From Shouchella clausii (GTDB lineage Bacteria; Bacillota; Bacilli; Bacillales; Bacillaceae_D), in assembly GCF_002250115.1 (NCBI RefSeq), contig NZ_CP019985.1, forward strand, positions 2,976,001 to 3,040,000: a DNA stretch of 64,000 nt. Direction: 5' to 3'. Every line of letters starts with the position of its first letter. Positions within the stretch are counted from its first letter, which is position 1. The translations under genes and the position numbers were made by a program. Below the pieces are notes generated by a model. It saw only the letters and a program-made list of their open reading frames with translations. It ran no database searches and was not told where the DNA came from. This document shows positions 45,520 through 56,146 of the stretch, piece after piece.

Positions 45520-46578
45520 TTGACGAATGAACATCACCACGAACCACAAAACATCATCCTTTTTCCAGGAGTTGTGAAACGGCTTGTAGAGGAAGGCATG
45601 GATGAATTAAAACGAAAAAATGGCCAAAAAGCGCTCCAGCTTTTTTCACAAGCGGAAACGTATGAGCCGACGAGCGCCCAAGCTCGTTTTGGCGTAGTAC
45701 TAAGTTTGATTGAGTTAAATCGTCAAGAGGAAGCGGTAGAAAAAACAAAAGCACTATTACACGAAGGCATTGGCGATTACTACGAAACGCTGCAAGTCCA
45801 TGTGTCTTTGCTTGTACAGCTGTCGCGTTATGAGGAAGTCGTCCACTTGTTGGAAACAGTTCTCAGCGAAAACCGGCTGCCATCTGAACATGCAGAAACC
45901 TTTTATGAACTTCTCCATTTCAGTAGGCAAATGTCGAGCTCACAAGCATATGACGCCTCTCTCTTAGATGAAGAACATAAAAAAGAAACAGAGTTGGAGT
46001 TGCGTGCTGGCCTTCATGCAACGAATGAGCCAGCAAAATGGAAAGCATTGCAAACGGTGAAGCAGCTCAATGTGAAGGCGTTACTGAAAGACGTACGCGA
46101 GTTAGCAGCCGATGAAAACGCCAAGGCACTTATGCGCACGTATGCCCTTGTACTCTTGCATGATTGGAATGATCGGATGCCGATCGTCATTAAGAAGGAA
46201 GAGCGGAGCATGGAAGTGCAACCAGCCGAATTGTCGATACCAGGAGAACGGGACATAGACAAAGCGATTCGTCAAGCTTTGGAAGAACAACTTGAACAGG
46301 AAGACCCGGTGCTTTTGCAAATGGCAAGACAGCTACACCATACATACTTATTGATCACGTATCCTTTCTTACCAGATCCGCCGAATCCAAAAGCATGGGC
46401 ATGTGCTTTCCATTTAGTTGCTGCTGAACAGCTTGGCTTAGAAACAGATGAAGAGGACATGGTTGATTGTTATGGCTGCAAACGGTTTGATGTGCTATGT
46501 GCTTCAAATGAAATCGAAGCGTTGGAAAAGGATATTCTCCTTGAGTCGCAAGATCAAAACCAATGGTTCCATACATAA
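45520..46578 (+). CDS. ysoA: TPR-repeat protein YsoA
   Basis: A 352-residue soluble protein with tetratricopeptide-like helical pairs in its first half (GMDELKRKNGQKALQLFSQAETYEPTSAQARFGVVLSLIEL region, ~20-60, and later repeats to ~125). The C-terminal half is helical with a late cysteine pair (DCYGCKRFDVLCAS). The position between leuD and tig matches B. subtilis ysoA. TTG 45520 is the best available start, but its ribosome site is weak, so the true start is uncertain. A scaffold role is typical of TPR proteins; nothing more specific is visible. Confidence 0.8.
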   Translation: MTNEHHHEPQNIILFPGVVKRLVEEGMDELKRKNGQKALQLFSQAETYEPTSAQARFGVVLSLIELNRQEEAVEKTKALLHEGIGDYYETLQVHVSLLVQLSRYEEVVHLLETVLSENRLPSEHAETFYELLHFSRQMSSSQAYDASLLDEEHKKETELELRAGLHATNEPAKWKALQTVKQLNVKALLKDVRELAADENAKALMRTYALVLLHDWNDRMPIVIKKEERSMEVQPAELSIPGERDIDKAIRQALEEQLEQEDPVLLQMARQLHHTYLLITYPFLPDPPNPKAWACAFHLVAAEQLGLETDEEDMVDCYGCKRFDVLCASNEIEALEKDILLESQDQNQWFHT

Positions 46579-46597
46579 GATTTTAGTAAGCAACTGA

Positions 46598-46625
46598 TTG
46601 AAAGATGGCGCCTTTATGTTATAAT
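46598..46625 (+). promoter_or_regulatory. Promoter of tig
   Basis: TTGAAA (46598-46603) and the extended -10 TGTTATAAT (ends 46625) have a 16-base spacer. Confidence 0.8.
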
Positions 46626-46687
46626 GGAATGGTTGTCAAAAACGTGAGAAATGATTTTGCTATTTTAGTGCTGGAGGGAATAAGAAC

Positions 46688-47992
46688 ATGTCTGCAAAAT
46701 GGGAAAAAACAGAAGATAACACAGGCGTCTTAACAATTGAAGTCGAAGCAGATAAAGTCAATGATGCTTTAGATAAAGCGTTTAAAAAAGTGGTACAGAA
46801 AGTGAATGTCCCTGGTTTTCGTAAAGGAAAAGTGCCTCGTGGCCTATTTGAAAAACAGTTTGGCGTTGAATCGCTTTACCAAGACGCGATTGACATTCTG
46901 TTGCCAGAAGCTTACGCAAACGCTGTCGATGAAACAGGCATCTATCCTGTAGATCGGCCTGAAATCGATGTAGAAAGCATTGGCAAAAACGAACCGCTTA
47001 TCGTTAAAGCTACCGTTACAGTAAAGCCTGAAGTCAAGCTTGGTGATTACAAAGGCCTTGAAGTGGAAGTGCCGAGCACAGACGTAACCGATGAGGATGT
47101 AGAAGCTGAGCTTAAAAAGCTACAAGAACAACATGCAGAACTCATTGTTATTGAAGATGGTGAAATCACAAATGGCGATACAGCTGTCATTGATTTTGCT
47201 GGCTATGTAGATGGAGAAGCATTTGAAGGCGGCACGGCTGAGAATTATTCATTGGAAATCGGCTCAAATTCCTTTATCCCTGGATTTGAAGAACAGCTTG
47301 TCGGCTTGAAAGCAGGGGAAGAAAAAGATGTCGAAGTCACATTCCCAGAAGAATACCACGCAGAAGAACTTGCAGGAAAGCCTGCGACATTCAAAGTGAA
47401 AGTGCATGACATTAAGCGCAAAGAGTTGCCTGAACTTGATGATGAGTTTGCAAAAGATGTGAATGAGAAAGTAGAAACATTGGACGAACTAAAGAACGAA
47501 TTGCGTTCTACATTGGAAGAGCAAAAGAAAACGGCTTCTGAAAATGCCGTCCGTGATTCACTGCTTGAAAAAGCTGCTGAACAAGCAGACATCAATGTGC
47601 CAGAAGCGATGATCGAAACGGAAACAGACCGTATGTTGCAAGAATTTGGTCAGCGTCTACAAGCGCAAGGAATGAACTTGGATATGTACTTCCAGTTCTC
47701 TGGGCAAACGGAAGAAGACATGCGCAATCAATTTAAAGAGGATGCTGAAAAGCGCGTTCGTGTAAACTTGACACTCGAAGCAATTGCAGAAGCGGAAAAT
47801 GTCGAAGTAAGCGAAGAAGAGATTGAAGAAGAATTCCAAAAAATGGCTGATATGTACCAGCGTTCAGTGGAGGAAATCAAAGCATTGCTCGCTGCCCAAG
47901 GCGGCACAGACAATGTAAAAGGCGATCTGAAACTGCGCAAAGCGATTGACGTGCTTGTCGATAACAGCAAAGAAGTAACAACAGAATCATAA
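46688..47992 (+). CDS. tig: Trigger factor
   Basis: A 434-residue ribosome-associated chaperone and peptidyl-prolyl isomerase. The ribosome-binding loop [17 protein letters not shown] is at ~39-56, the FKBP-type domain at ~160-245 ([20 protein letters not shown]), and the helical C-terminal arms at ~250-430. GGAGGG precedes the ATG. It has its own promoter and terminator and lies upstream of clpX, as is usual. Confidence 0.97.
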   Translation: MSAKWEKTEDNTGVLTIEVEADKVNDALDKAFKKVVQKVNVPGFRKGKVPRGLFEKQFGVESLYQDAIDILLPEAYANAVDETGIYPVDRPEIDVESIGKNEPLIVKATVTVKPEVKLGDYKGLEVEVPSTDVTDEDVEAELKKLQEQHAELIVIEDGEITNGDTAVIDFAGYVDGEAFEGGTAENYSLEIGSNSFIPGFEEQLVGLKAGEEKDVEVTFPEEYHAEELAGKPATFKVKVHDIKRKELPELDDEFAKDVNEKVETLDELKNELRSTLEEQKKTASENAVRDSLLEKAAEQADINVPEAMIETETDRMLQEFGQRLQAQGMNLDMYFQFSGQTEEDMRNQFKEDAEKRVRVNLTLEAIAEAENVEVSEEEIEEEFQKMADMYQRSVEEIKALLAAQGGTDNVKGDLKLRKAIDVLVDNSKEVTTES

Positions 47993-48031
47993 GGGCGGCA
48001 CGAGCCTCATACTGCCTTTGTATGTGAACTT

Positions 48032-48057
48032 GGCATGGAATTGTTCCATGCCTTTCT
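48032..48057 (+). terminator. Terminator after tig
   Basis: GGCATGGAA-TTG-TTCCATGCC is a 9-bp stem followed by TTTCT. Confidence 0.8.
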
Positions 48058-48123
48058 CCATATTTTTAGTATGTTCTGTTCCGATATTGAACATGCTGGA
48101 ACTAGGCAAATTTTAAAGGGTTT

Positions 48124-48262
48124 TTGCATCGTTTGCTTGAATAGTATTATAATGTGGCGAAGGGAGTGATCAATTCCTTTTTAAGTCCACAATTAAGTCA
48201 AATGGCAAAATACGTACATAAAAAGCATTTTTCTAGAGTGTTAACGGCGGATATGCTACAAT
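48124..48262 (+). promoter_or_regulatory. Two candidate promoters of clpX
   Basis: The upstream one has TTGCAT (48124-48129) and TATAAT (48148-48153), 18 bases apart. A closer extended -10, TGCTACAAT, ends at 48262. The rest of the 280-base gap before clpX holds no gene, and I see no CtsR operator. Confidence 0.55.
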
Positions 48263-48336
48263 GATTTGACGTTAATGATTTTCTTTGTTTGAGCTCCTCA
48301 AGCAACAGAAAACAATATCCTGTAAGGGGTGAGGGC

Positions 48337-49608
48337 ATGTTTAAATTTAACGAAGAAAAAGGCCAATTAAAATGTTCGTTTTGTGGAAAAACTCAGGATC
48401 AAGTTCGAAAGCTCGTAGCTGGCCCTGGTGTGTATATATGTGATGAGTGCATTGAACTGTGCACAGAAATTGTAGAAGAAGAATTAGGCACAGATGAAGA
48501 AGTAGAAATTGAAGAAATCCCAAAGCCTAATGAAATTTGCTCTATTTTGGATGACTATGTCATTGGACAAAGAGAGGCAAAAAAATCCCTTTCTGTAGCG
48601 GTTTATAACCATTACAAACGGATTAATTCCATGTCTAGGTCTGAAGATGTAGAGCTTTCAAAAAGCAATATCACCTTAATCGGGCCAACAGGAAGCGGGA
48701 AAACGTTGCTCGCACAAACGCTAGCGCGGATTTTGAATGTTCCGTTCGCGATTGCGGACGCCACCTCGCTTACCGAAGCCGGTTATGTCGGGGAAGACGT
48801 AGAAAACATTTTGCTAAAGCTGATCCAAGCGGCCGATTATGATGTGGAAAAGGCTGAAAAAGGCATTATTTACATCGATGAAATTGACAAAGTTGCACGC
48901 AAGTCAGAAAACCCATCGATTACACGGGATGTCTCTGGTGAAGGGGTACAACAAGCATTGCTTAAAATTCTAGAGGGAACAACGGCAAGCGTCCCTCCTC
49001 AAGGCGGCCGCAAGCATCCACACCAAGAATTTATTCAAATTGATACAACCAATGTCCTCTTTATTTGTGGAGGGGCGTTTGATGGGATCGAACAAATCAT
49101 TAAACGGCGCCTTGGAAAGAAAGTAATTGGTTTTGGTACCGACGATGCCAAGCAAGATGATTTGAAGCCAGGTGAATATTTATCAAAAGTGCTTCCAGAA
49201 GATTTGCTGCGCTTTGGCTTAATCCCAGAGTTTATTGGTCGTTTGCCAATCATTTCAAGCTTGTCGCCGCTTGACACAGATGCGCTCGTTGAAATTTTGA
49301 CAAAGCCAAAAAATGCGCTTGTTAAGCAGTATCAAAAACTTCTAGAGCTTGATGACGTGGAGCTTGAATTTACCGAAGACGCGTTGCGAGAAATTGCCAA
49401 TAAAGCAATTGAACGTAAAACAGGCGCTCGCGGGCTTCGCTCCATTATTGAAGGCATCATGCTCGACGTTATGTTTGATTTGCCGTCACGAGAAGATGCA
49501 GTCAAATGCATCATCCATGGTGCATGTGTGACGGATGACGCACCGCCGATTTTAAAATCAGCAGACGGCACTGAACTAACATTGGATAAACCGAAAGAAA
49601 GCGCATAG
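48337..49608 (+). CDS. clpX: ATP-dependent Clp protease ATP-binding subunit ClpX
   Basis: A 423-residue AAA+ unfoldase that feeds ClpP. Its N-terminal zinc-binding domain has CSFCGKTQ ... CDECIELC (~12-40), Walker A is [12 protein letters not shown] (~117), and Walker B is [10 protein letters not shown] (~180). The ClpP-docking loop region (FGFG/IGFG, here KVIGFGTDD ~265) is present. ATG 48337 with AAGGGGTGAGG upstream gives the usual length; the earlier in-frame start at 48289 is rejected. Confidence 0.97.
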   Translation: MFKFNEEKGQLKCSFCGKTQDQVRKLVAGPGVYICDECIELCTEIVEEELGTDEEVEIEEIPKPNEICSILDDYVIGQREAKKSLSVAVYNHYKRINSMSRSEDVELSKSNITLIGPTGSGKTLLAQTLARILNVPFAIADATSLTEAGYVGEDVENILLKLIQAADYDVEKAEKGIIYIDEIDKVARKSENPSITRDVSGEGVQQALLKILEGTTASVPPQGGRKHPHQEFIQIDTTNVLFICGGAFDGIEQIIKRRLGKKVIGFGTDDAKQDDLKPGEYLSKVLPEDLLRFGLIPEFIGRLPIISSLSPLDTDALVEILTKPKNALVKQYQKLLELDDVELEFTEDALREIANKAIERKTGARGLRSIIEGIMLDVMFDLPSREDAVKCIIHGACVTDDAPPILKSADGTELTLDKPKESA

Positions 49609-49615
49609 CAAGCCC

Positions 49616-49643
49616 CCCTCCGGCAGTTTGCCGGAGGGTTTTT
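49616..49643 (+). terminator. Terminator after clpX
   Basis: CCCTCCGGCA-GTT-TGCCGGAGGG is a 10-bp GC-rich stem followed by TTTTT. Confidence 0.92.
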
Positions 49644-49684
49644 ACGCTTCCTTCCTCTAAAGATGCAATTGAAATTGGAAAAAA

Positions 49685-49730
49685 TGAGCGTGTTGTTTTT
49701 CGGTTAACGAAAACGCTCTAGGAAATACTA
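49685..49730 (+). promoter_or_regulatory. Candidate sigma-F promoter of lonB, overlapping a hairpin
   Basis: GGAAATACTA (49721-49730) fits the sigma-F -10 consensus GGNRANAMTW at every position. GGTTA (49702-49706) is a one-mismatch -35 at 14 bases. lonB is forespore-expressed under sigma-F in B. subtilis. GAGCG/CGCTC with TTTTCG/CGAAAA (49685-49718) forms an inverted repeat across the -35. Confidence 0.5.
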
Positions 49731-49765
49731 ACAGCATCATTCATCTATTAGGGAGGAAGGAAATT

Positions 49766-51433
49766 ATGGGCTTTGCAACCATTGCCTTGTTTGTACAACT
49801 GTTTTTTGGAATCATCATTGGTGTTTACTTTTGGAATTTGTTAAAAAGCCAACGTAGCCAAAAAACATATCTTGATAAAGAATCGAAAGTGGAATTGGAG
49901 AAAATGAAGAGGCTTCGTGACATTCGCTTGACAGAGCCCCTCGCTGAAAAAGTGAGACCTAAGCATTTGTCGGAAGTGGTTGGTCAGGAAGATGGGTTAA
50001 AAACGCTTCGTATGGCGCTATGCGGGCCAAACCCCCAGCATGTAATCATTTATGGTCCTCCAGGGGTCGGGAAAACAGCAGCAGCGCGCTTAGTTCTTGA
50101 CGAGGCGAAACGCCAAGCAGACTCGCCGTTTCGCTCAACTGCTGCTTTTGTTGAATTGGATGGTGCGACGTCCCGTTTTGATGAACGAGGCATTGCTGAT
50201 CCTCTTATTGGTTCTGTACACGACCCGATATACCAAGGGGCGGGCTCAATGGGACAAGCTGGCATCCCTCAACCAAAGCCAGGGGCTGTTACAAAAGCAC
50301 ACGGCGGTATTTTGTTTATCGATGAAATCGGCGAACTTCATACAATCCAGCAGAATAAGCTGTTAAAGGTGCTTGAGGATCGAAAAGTGTTTTTAGAGAG
50401 CGCTTATTACAGTTCGGAAAACGAGCAAATCCCTTCTCACATACACGATATTTTCAAAAGGGGGCTTCCTGCTGATTTTCGCCTAGTCGCTGCGACGACG
50501 CGGCAGCCAGAAGAAATGCCTCCAGCCATTCGTTCTCGCTGTCTGGAAGTGTTTTTCCGGGCTCTTGATCCTGATGAAATTGTGGAAATTGCGAAAAGAG
50601 CCGCTGATAAAGCGGGCATGGCGTTAACAGACGATGCAGCCAAAAAGGTTGCTGACTATGCTACCAATGGCCGGGAAACGGTCAATGTCGTCCAAATTGC
50701 GGTAGGAGCCGCCCGAGCAGATAAACGCACTTCCATTGAAAAGCACGATATTGAATGGGTTCTCCATTCGAGCCAAATGTCGCCACGGCCAGAACGGCGC
50801 ATCCACGAACAGCCTGCTGTTGGCCTCGTCAATGGCTTGGCAGTAACAGGGCCAAATAGCGGCGCCCTTCTGGAAATTGAAGTGCTTGTACAAGAGCGGG
50901 CAGGGAATGGTACGCTGACGATCACAGGAATTGCCGAAGAAGAACAGTCCGGTTCGCAAATGCGTTCAATTAAACGAAAAAGCATGGCCCGGTCGTCCGT
51001 TGAAAATGTCATTACGGTTTTGAAGCGGAAAGGGCTGCCGACTAGCGACTACGATATTCATGTCAATTTCCCAGGGGGTACGCCTGTTGATGGCCCGTCT
51101 GCAGGGATTGCCATTGCCACTGGCATTTATTCGGGTATTAAACAAACGGCTGTTTCAAACGAAGTTGCGATGACAGGGGAATTAAGTGTTCATGGGAAAG
51201 TTCGACCGATTGGCGGCGTAATTGCAAAAGTGAAGGCGGCAAAGCAAGCTGGAGCCAAACGGATTATTATTCCGAAAGAAAATGAACAAGCGCTCTTGAA
51301 AACAATAGAAGGCATTACCATTCATCCCGTGAAAACGTTTGATGAAGTCCTTGAGCTTGCGCTCGTAGAGGAAAAAATTGAAACAGAGGCGATTCCAGCG
51401 TCTGCAATGGGATACGATCCTTCTCCAATCTAA
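49766..51433 (+). CDS. lonB: Forespore-type Lon protease LonB
   Basis: A 555-residue LonB-like protease. An N-terminal hydrophobic segment (MGFATIALFVQLFFGIIIGV, ~1-22) suggests membrane attachment. The AAA+ domain carries Walker [13 protein letters not shown] (~95) and Walker B GGILFIDEIGEL (~178). The C-terminal Lon protease domain has the Ser-Lys dyad with GPSAGIAIATGIYS (Ser ~448) and the lysine in GGVIAKVKAAKQAG (~490). GGGAGGAAGG precedes the ATG. It lacks the long Lon N-domain, as typical of LonB. Confidence 0.95.
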   Translation: MGFATIALFVQLFFGIIIGVYFWNLLKSQRSQKTYLDKESKVELEKMKRLRDIRLTEPLAEKVRPKHLSEVVGQEDGLKTLRMALCGPNPQHVIIYGPPGVGKTAAARLVLDEAKRQADSPFRSTAAFVELDGATSRFDERGIADPLIGSVHDPIYQGAGSMGQAGIPQPKPGAVTKAHGGILFIDEIGELHTIQQNKLLKVLEDRKVFLESAYYSSENEQIPSHIHDIFKRGLPADFRLVAATTRQPEEMPPAIRSRCLEVFFRALDPDEIVEIAKRAADKAGMALTDDAAKKVADYATNGRETVNVVQIAVGAARADKRTSIEKHDIEWVLHSSQMSPRPERRIHEQPAVGLVNGLAVTGPNSGALLEIEVLVQERAGNGTLTITGIAEEEQSGSQMRSIKRKSMARSSVENVITVLKRKGLPTSDYDIHVNFPGGTPVDGPSAGIAIATGIYSGIKQTAVSNEVAMTGELSVHGKVRPIGGVIAKVKAAKQAGAKRIIIPKENEQALLKTIEGITIHPVKTFDEVLELALVEEKIETEAIPASAMGYDPSPI

Positions 51434-51544
51434 GTATTAGACAAAGGGCGCGTAAGTAAGCTAAAATAAGTTGAATGAGTAGAATGATGTAAATGACAGA
51501 GCGTCAATCATTTGAGTGGCGCTCTAAGCGTTGTGTGCTTGAAC

Positions 51545-51572
51545 GCAAGAAAACAGTATTATCTTTTCTTGC
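51545..51572 (+). other. Inverted repeat upstream of lonA
   Basis: GCAAGAAAA and TTTTCTTGC form a 9-bp stem with a ten-base loop, about 70 bases before the lonA start. There is no T tract. It may be an operator or an mRNA hairpin. I see no CIRCE or CtsR box. Confidence 0.45.
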
Positions 51573-51641
51573 ATTCGGATACACTGGTAAAACAAATAGG
51601 ATTAAGGCTTCTAGAGAAGACTGTGCGGAGGTGTATGACGG

Positions 51642-53969
51642 ATGGGTGAAATTCGTTCGGAACGACGTGTTCCGCTCCTTCCTTTGCGTGGTGTGCTTAT
51701 TTTTCCAGGCACGATCATGCACTTAGACGTTGGACGCGAAAAATCTGTCAAAGCGTTAGAGGAAGCGAAAAGCAATGGCCATCACTTATTTTTGGCCACC
51801 CAAAAAGAAACGACGTTAGATGACCCTCAACAAGAGGATTTGTATAAAATAGGAACATTTGCGAAAATAAACCAAGCGTCAAAATTGTCAAACGGCACTG
51901 TCAGAATCCAAGTGGAAGGGATCCAACGAGGAGAAATCACTTCTTTTAAAGATTATGGCGATGTCTTAGTTGTCGATGTGTCCTTATTTGAAGTAAAACG
52001 GGAAGGCGATATTGAATCAGAAGCATTGATGCGCACGCTTTTATCGATGTATGAGCAATTTGCCAAACAATCGAAACGAGCTTCACAAGAAACGGTTAAT
52101 TCCCTTAGAGAAACAACAGACCCTGAATTGTTTTCGGACATCGTTGCTGCGAACTTAACGTTGAAACTAACGCAAAAGCAAGAATTGCTTGAGTTGATTG
52201 ATGTCAACAAAAGGCTCCATAAACTGATTGAACGATTAGGCAATGAACAAGAAGTGCTTGGTCTTGAACGGAAAATTGGCCAGCGCGTCAAAAAGGCTAT
52301 GGAGAAAACGCAAAAAGAATATTACTTGCGTGAGCAAATGAAGGCGATTCAGAAGGAATTAGGCGACCGTGAAGGGCGAACGGGGGAGATTGCCGAGCTC
52401 CGTGAAAAAATTGATGCAGCTGGCATGCCTGAACATGTGTATGAAAAAGCGATCAAAGAACTAGGTCGATATGAAAAAATGCCAGCCAATGCGGGGGAAA
52501 GCTCGATTTTAAGAACGTATTTGGATTGGCTCATCCAACTTCCATGGAAAAACGAAACAGAAGATGAGCTTGACGTCGGTCGCGCCGAAGCGATTTTGAA
52601 TGAAGACCATTACGGACTTGATAAAGTGAAAGAGCGCGTTCTTGAGTATTTGGCCGTGCGCCAACTGACAAAAAGCATGAAAGGTCCGATTCTGTGCTTA
52701 GCCGGACCACCTGGAGTCGGCAAAACGTCACTGGCCCGTTCCATTGCCCGCTCATTAAACCGGGAGTTTGTACGTATGTCACTAGGTGGCGTACGTGACG
52801 AAGCAGAAATTCGCGGCCACCGCCGCACATACGTCGGGGCGATGCCAGGCCGTCTCATCCAAGGAATGAAACGAGCAGGGACGATCAATCCAGTATTTCT
52901 CCTCGATGAAATCGATAAGATGGCCCAAGATTTTAGGGGCGATCCAGCATCTGCTTTGCTTGAAGTGTTAGACCCTGAACAAAACAGTACATTTAGCGAC
53001 CATTACCTTGAAGAAGCTTATGACCTTTCGAAGGTGATGTTTGTGACAACGGCAAATAATATTGGCACAATCCCTGGGCCTCTGCTTGACCGAATGGAAA
53101 TCATCTCAATCCCAGGCTATACCGAGCTGGAAAAGTTAGAGATTGCCCAAAGCTACTTGTTGCCGAAACAAGTGAGCGAGCACGGGTTGAAAAAGAGTAC
53201 GTTTCAAGCAAGACCTGAAGCCATTAAAAAGGTAATCCGCTACTATACTCGAGAAGCAGGTGTGCGCGGTCTTGAACGGCAGCTGGCAACGCTATGCCGC
53301 AAAGCGGCGAAAATGATTGTGATGAATGAAAGAAAGCGTGTCGTCCTTACGGAAAAAATGGTGGAAACGATGCTAGGCAAACCGCGTTTTCGCTATGGGA
53401 TGGCGGAAGTGGAAGACCAAGTTGGCGCGGCGACTGGCCTTGCTTATACATCTGCTGGCGGGACAACGCTGGCAATTGAGGTTTCTGCAGTTCCTGGAAA
53501 AGGCAAGCTGACGCTAACGGGCAAACTTGGTGATGTCATGAAGGAATCGGCCCAAGCAGCCTTCAGCTATATCCGGTCACGGTCTGAAGAGCTTGAGATT
53601 GATCCTGGGTTTAATGAAAAGACAGACATACACATCCACGTACCTGAAGGGGCGACTCCGAAAGATGGCCCTTCAGCAGGGATTACAATGGCGACAGCAC
53701 TTATATCTGCACTGACTGGAAGAAAAGTCGACCGCGAAGTCGGCATGACTGGCGAGATTACATTGCGTGGCCGAGTGTTGCCGATTGGCGGCTTAAAAGA
53801 AAAAGCAATGAGTGCTCATCGGGCTGGCATTAGGACGATCATTATTCCGAAAGACAATGAACGGGATGTCGATGATATTCCAGAAAGTGTCAGAAAGGAA
53901 TTAAACATTGTTTCTGTCTCCCATTTGGATGAAGTATTGAAAGTTGCATTGAAAGAGGAAACCCAATGA
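51642..53969 (+). CDS. lonA: ATP-dependent Lon protease LonA
   Basis: A 775-residue cytoplasmic Lon. An N-terminal substrate domain ([21 protein letters not shown], ~11-31), a coiled-coil region (~180-250), AAA+ with Walker [16 protein letters not shown] (~355) and DEIDKM, and the protease domain with [12 protein letters not shown] (catalytic Ser) and [14 protein letters not shown] (catalytic Lys). GGAGGTG precedes the ATG. The stop overlaps the ysxC start (ATGA). Confidence 0.97.
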   Translation: MGEIRSERRVPLLPLRGVLIFPGTIMHLDVGREKSVKALEEAKSNGHHLFLATQKETTLDDPQQEDLYKIGTFAKINQASKLSNGTVRIQVEGIQRGEITSFKDYGDVLVVDVSLFEVKREGDIESEALMRTLLSMYEQFAKQSKRASQETVNSLRETTDPELFSDIVAANLTLKLTQKQELLELIDVNKRLHKLIERLGNEQEVLGLERKIGQRVKKAMEKTQKEYYLREQMKAIQKELGDREGRTGEIAELREKIDAAGMPEHVYEKAIKELGRYEKMPANAGESSILRTYLDWLIQLPWKNETEDELDVGRAEAILNEDHYGLDKVKERVLEYLAVRQLTKSMKGPILCLAGPPGVGKTSLARSIARSLNREFVRMSLGGVRDEAEIRGHRRTYVGAMPGRLIQGMKRAGTINPVFLLDEIDKMAQDFRGDPASALLEVLDPEQNSTFSDHYLEEAYDLSKVMFVTTANNIGTIPGPLLDRMEIISIPGYTELEKLEIAQSYLLPKQVSEHGLKKSTFQARPEAIKKVIRYYTREAGVRGLERQLATLCRKAAKMIVMNERKRVVLTEKMVETMLGKPRFRYGMAEVEDQVGAATGLAYTSAGGTTLAIEVSAVPGKGKLTLTGKLGDVMKESAQAAFSYIRSRSEELEIDPGFNEKTDIHIHVPEGATPKDGPSAGITMATALISALTGRKVDREVGMTGEITLRGRVLPIGGLKEKAMSAHRAGIRTIIIPKDNERDVDDIPESVRKELNIVSVSHLDEVLKVALKEETQ

Positions 53970-54559
53970 AAGTAACAAAGGCAGAACTAGCGCATGTCGC
54001 TGTAAAAGCAGAGCAATATCCAAAGAACCAGCTTCCTGAACTTGCCCTTGCCGGCCGTTCTAACGTCGGCAAGTCTTCTTTCATCAACAAAATGCTAAAC
54101 CGGAAAGGGCTTGCCCGTACGTCAGGCCAACCAGGCAAAACACAAACGCTCAATTTCTATGAAATTAACGAACGCCTTTACTTTGTCGATGTTCCAGGCT
54201 ATGGATATGCCAAAGTCTCAAAAACAGAACGAGCTGCTTGGGGCAAAATGATTGAAACGTATTTGTCTGAGCGAGAAGAGCTAAAAGCCGTGCTGCAACT
54301 CGTTGATATTCGCCATCGCCCATCTGAAGACGACCAACTTATGTACAATTGGATGAAGCATTACGGCATTCCTGTCATTTTGGTCGCCACAAAAGCTGAT
54401 AAAATACCAAAAGGAAAATGGCAGAAGCAGTTAACGGCCATTGCCAAAATGTTGGACAAAGAGGCAAGTGACCCGTTGCTATTATTTTCTTCTGCAACTG
54501 GACTCGGCAAGGACGAGGCTTGGCGAACGATTTTGAATCATTTAAGAGTAACCGAATGA
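53966..54559 (+). CDS. ysxC: Ribosome biogenesis GTPase YsxC/EngB
   Basis: A 197-residue essential GTPase of 50S subunit assembly. G1 is [10 protein letters not shown] (~33), G2/switch I contains [12 protein letters not shown]3 is DVPGYGYA (~75), G4 is TKADK (~147) and G5 is SSATG (~177). It is coupled to lonA by a four-base overlap and followed by a terminator. Confidence 0.97.
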   Translation: MKVTKAELAHVAVKAEQYPKNQLPELALAGRSNVGKSSFINKMLNRKGLARTSGQPGKTQTLNFYEINERLYFVDVPGYGYAKVSKTERAAWGKMIETYLSEREELKAVLQLVDIRHRPSEDDQLMYNWMKHYGIPVILVATKADKIPKGKWQKQLTAIAKMLDKEASDPLLLFSSATGLGKDEAWRTILNHLRVTE

Positions 54560-54590
54560 GCGGTGGAGTAAAACTTCCACTGCTTTTTTT
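54559..54590 (+). terminator. Terminator after ysxC
   Basis: AGCGGTGGA and TCCACTGCT pair with one G-U, followed by TTTTTTT. Confidence 0.85.
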
Positions 54591-54660
54591 GCAAGTGATC
54601 AAGCCTAGATTACATTCATTCAAAATAAGAGCGTTTTCTTTGTTTGTTCACAAAATGTTT

Positions 54661-54704
54661 TTGAGTCCTTATTTAGACATGTTATAATTAAGACATGTTA
54701 TAAT
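54661..54704 (+). promoter_or_regulatory. hemA promoter with duplicated -10 region
   Basis: TTGAGT (54661-54666) and the extended -10 TGTTATAAT (-10 at 54683-54688) are 16 bases apart. The 14-mer AGACATGTTATAAT is repeated exactly at 54675-54688 and 54691-54704, giving a second -10 16 bases downstream. The repeat contains TTATAA half-sites like PerR boxes but not their 7-1-7 spacing. Confidence 0.7.
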
Positions 54705-54765
54705 CAATTTTGGGCATAGTAAAGTAGAGAAACTAGAATTGGATCGACCTTTAGGGGGCTATGAC

Positions 54766-56130
54766 ATGCATACGATCGCAATAGGATTAAATTATAAAAC
54801 AGCCCCAGTAGAAATACGGGAAAAACTAGTATTTAGCGAACACGAGCTTCCAGATGCACTCAAGAAGCTTCGCTCATCTAAAAGCATGATGGAATGCGTT
54901 ATCCTTTCTACTTGCAACCGGACTGAACTGTATGTAGTCGCAGATCAGCTTCATACTGGGCGCTATTTTGCAAAAGCATTTTTGGCAGAGTGGTTTTCTG
55001 TCGATATGGAAGACGTAACGCCGTATTTGGTTATCCGTGAAAATGACCATGCCATTGAACACCTTTTCCGCGTTGCTTGTGGTTTAGACTCTATGGTGAT
55101 CGGCGAAACGCAAATTCTTGGACAAGTGAAGCAGGCATTTTTGCTTGCCCAAGAAGAGAAAGTCACAGGCACTGTGTTTAACCAGCTATTTAAACAAGCG
55201 GTTACGCTCGGCAAACGTGTGCACTCGTCAACGGAAATTTCTTCACAAGCCGTTTCTGTTAGCTATGCAGGCGTAGAACTGGGAAAGAAAATTTTCGGCA
55301 CGTTTTCAGGAAAACATGTGCTTATTTTAGGCGCTGGAAAAATGAGCGAACTGACGGCCAAACATCTTTATTCGAATGGGGCTGCTTCCATTAGTGTCAT
55401 GAACCGGACAAAAGAAAAAGCGGTGGAACTGGCAAGCCAGTTTTCTGGAACGGCTCGCTCTTTTGCTGAATTGAATGATGCTTTAAAAGAAGCAGATGTT
55501 GTGATTAGCTCCACGGGGGCCCGCGACTTTGTTGTCAAAAAGGAAAATGCCGCAGCTGCCCTTAAAAAACGGAAAGGCAGGCCGCTGTTTGCGATTGATA
55601 TCGCAGTGCCACGGGATATTGACCCGGAAATTGCAACAATTAGCGACGTTTACTTATACGACATTGATGACTTACAGAACATTGTTGAAGCCAATAAAAA
55701 AGAGCGCAAAAAAGAGGCTGAAAAAATCGGTGTTATGATTGAGGCAGAGATCGATGACTTTAAAGCATGGCTAAACACACTAGGGGTGGTGCCTCTTATT
55801 ACAGCCTTGCGTGAGAAAGCATTGCAAATCCAAGGCGATACAATGGAAAGCATTGAGCGAAAGCTTCCTCACTTATCAGAACGTGACATAAAAGTGTTGA
55901 ACAAACATACGAAAAGCATTGTCAATCAATTGCTCCGCGATCCGTTGACGAGAGTGAAAGAGCTTGCAGCTGAGCCGGATGCCAAGCATTCCCTTGAGTT
56001 GTTTAAGACGATTTTCGCCCTTGAAGCACAAATAGAGCTTGCCGAAAAGGCAGAAGCTGATCATGCGGAACAATCTTGGAAAGAAGGGCAGCGCCCTTCC
56101 TTAAATCAAGACATGGCGTTGCGGACATAG
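54766..56130 (+). CDS. hemA: Glutamyl-tRNA reductase
   Basis: A 454-residue enzyme that makes glutamate-1-semialdehyde from glutamyl-tRNA with NADPH, the first committed step of haem synthesis. The catalytic cysteine is in [10 protein letters not shown] (~50). [13 protein letters not shown] (~116) and the Rossmann [13 protein letters not shown] (~190) follow, then a helical dimerisation spine. ATG 54766 is preceded by AGGGGG; the upstream in-frame start is rejected. Confidence 0.96.
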   Translation: MHTIAIGLNYKTAPVEIREKLVFSEHELPDALKKLRSSKSMMECVILSTCNRTELYVVADQLHTGRYFAKAFLAEWFSVDMEDVTPYLVIRENDHAIEHLFRVACGLDSMVIGETQILGQVKQAFLLAQEEKVTGTVFNQLFKQAVTLGKRVHSSTEISSQAVSVSYAGVELGKKIFGTFSGKHVLILGAGKMSELTAKHLYSNGAASISVMNRTKEKAVELASQFSGTARSFAELNDALKEADVVISSTGARDFVVKKENAAAALKKRKGRPLFAIDIAVPRDIDPEIATISDVYLYDIDDLQNIVEANKKERKKEAEKIGVMIEAEIDDFKAWLNTLGVVPLITALREKALQIQGDTMESIERKLPHLSERDIKVLNKHTKSIVNQLLRDPLTRVKELAAEPDAKHSLELFKTIFALEAQIELAEKAEADHAEQSWKEGQRPSLNQDMALRT

Positions 56131-56146
56131 GGCGTGGTGAGTGCCA

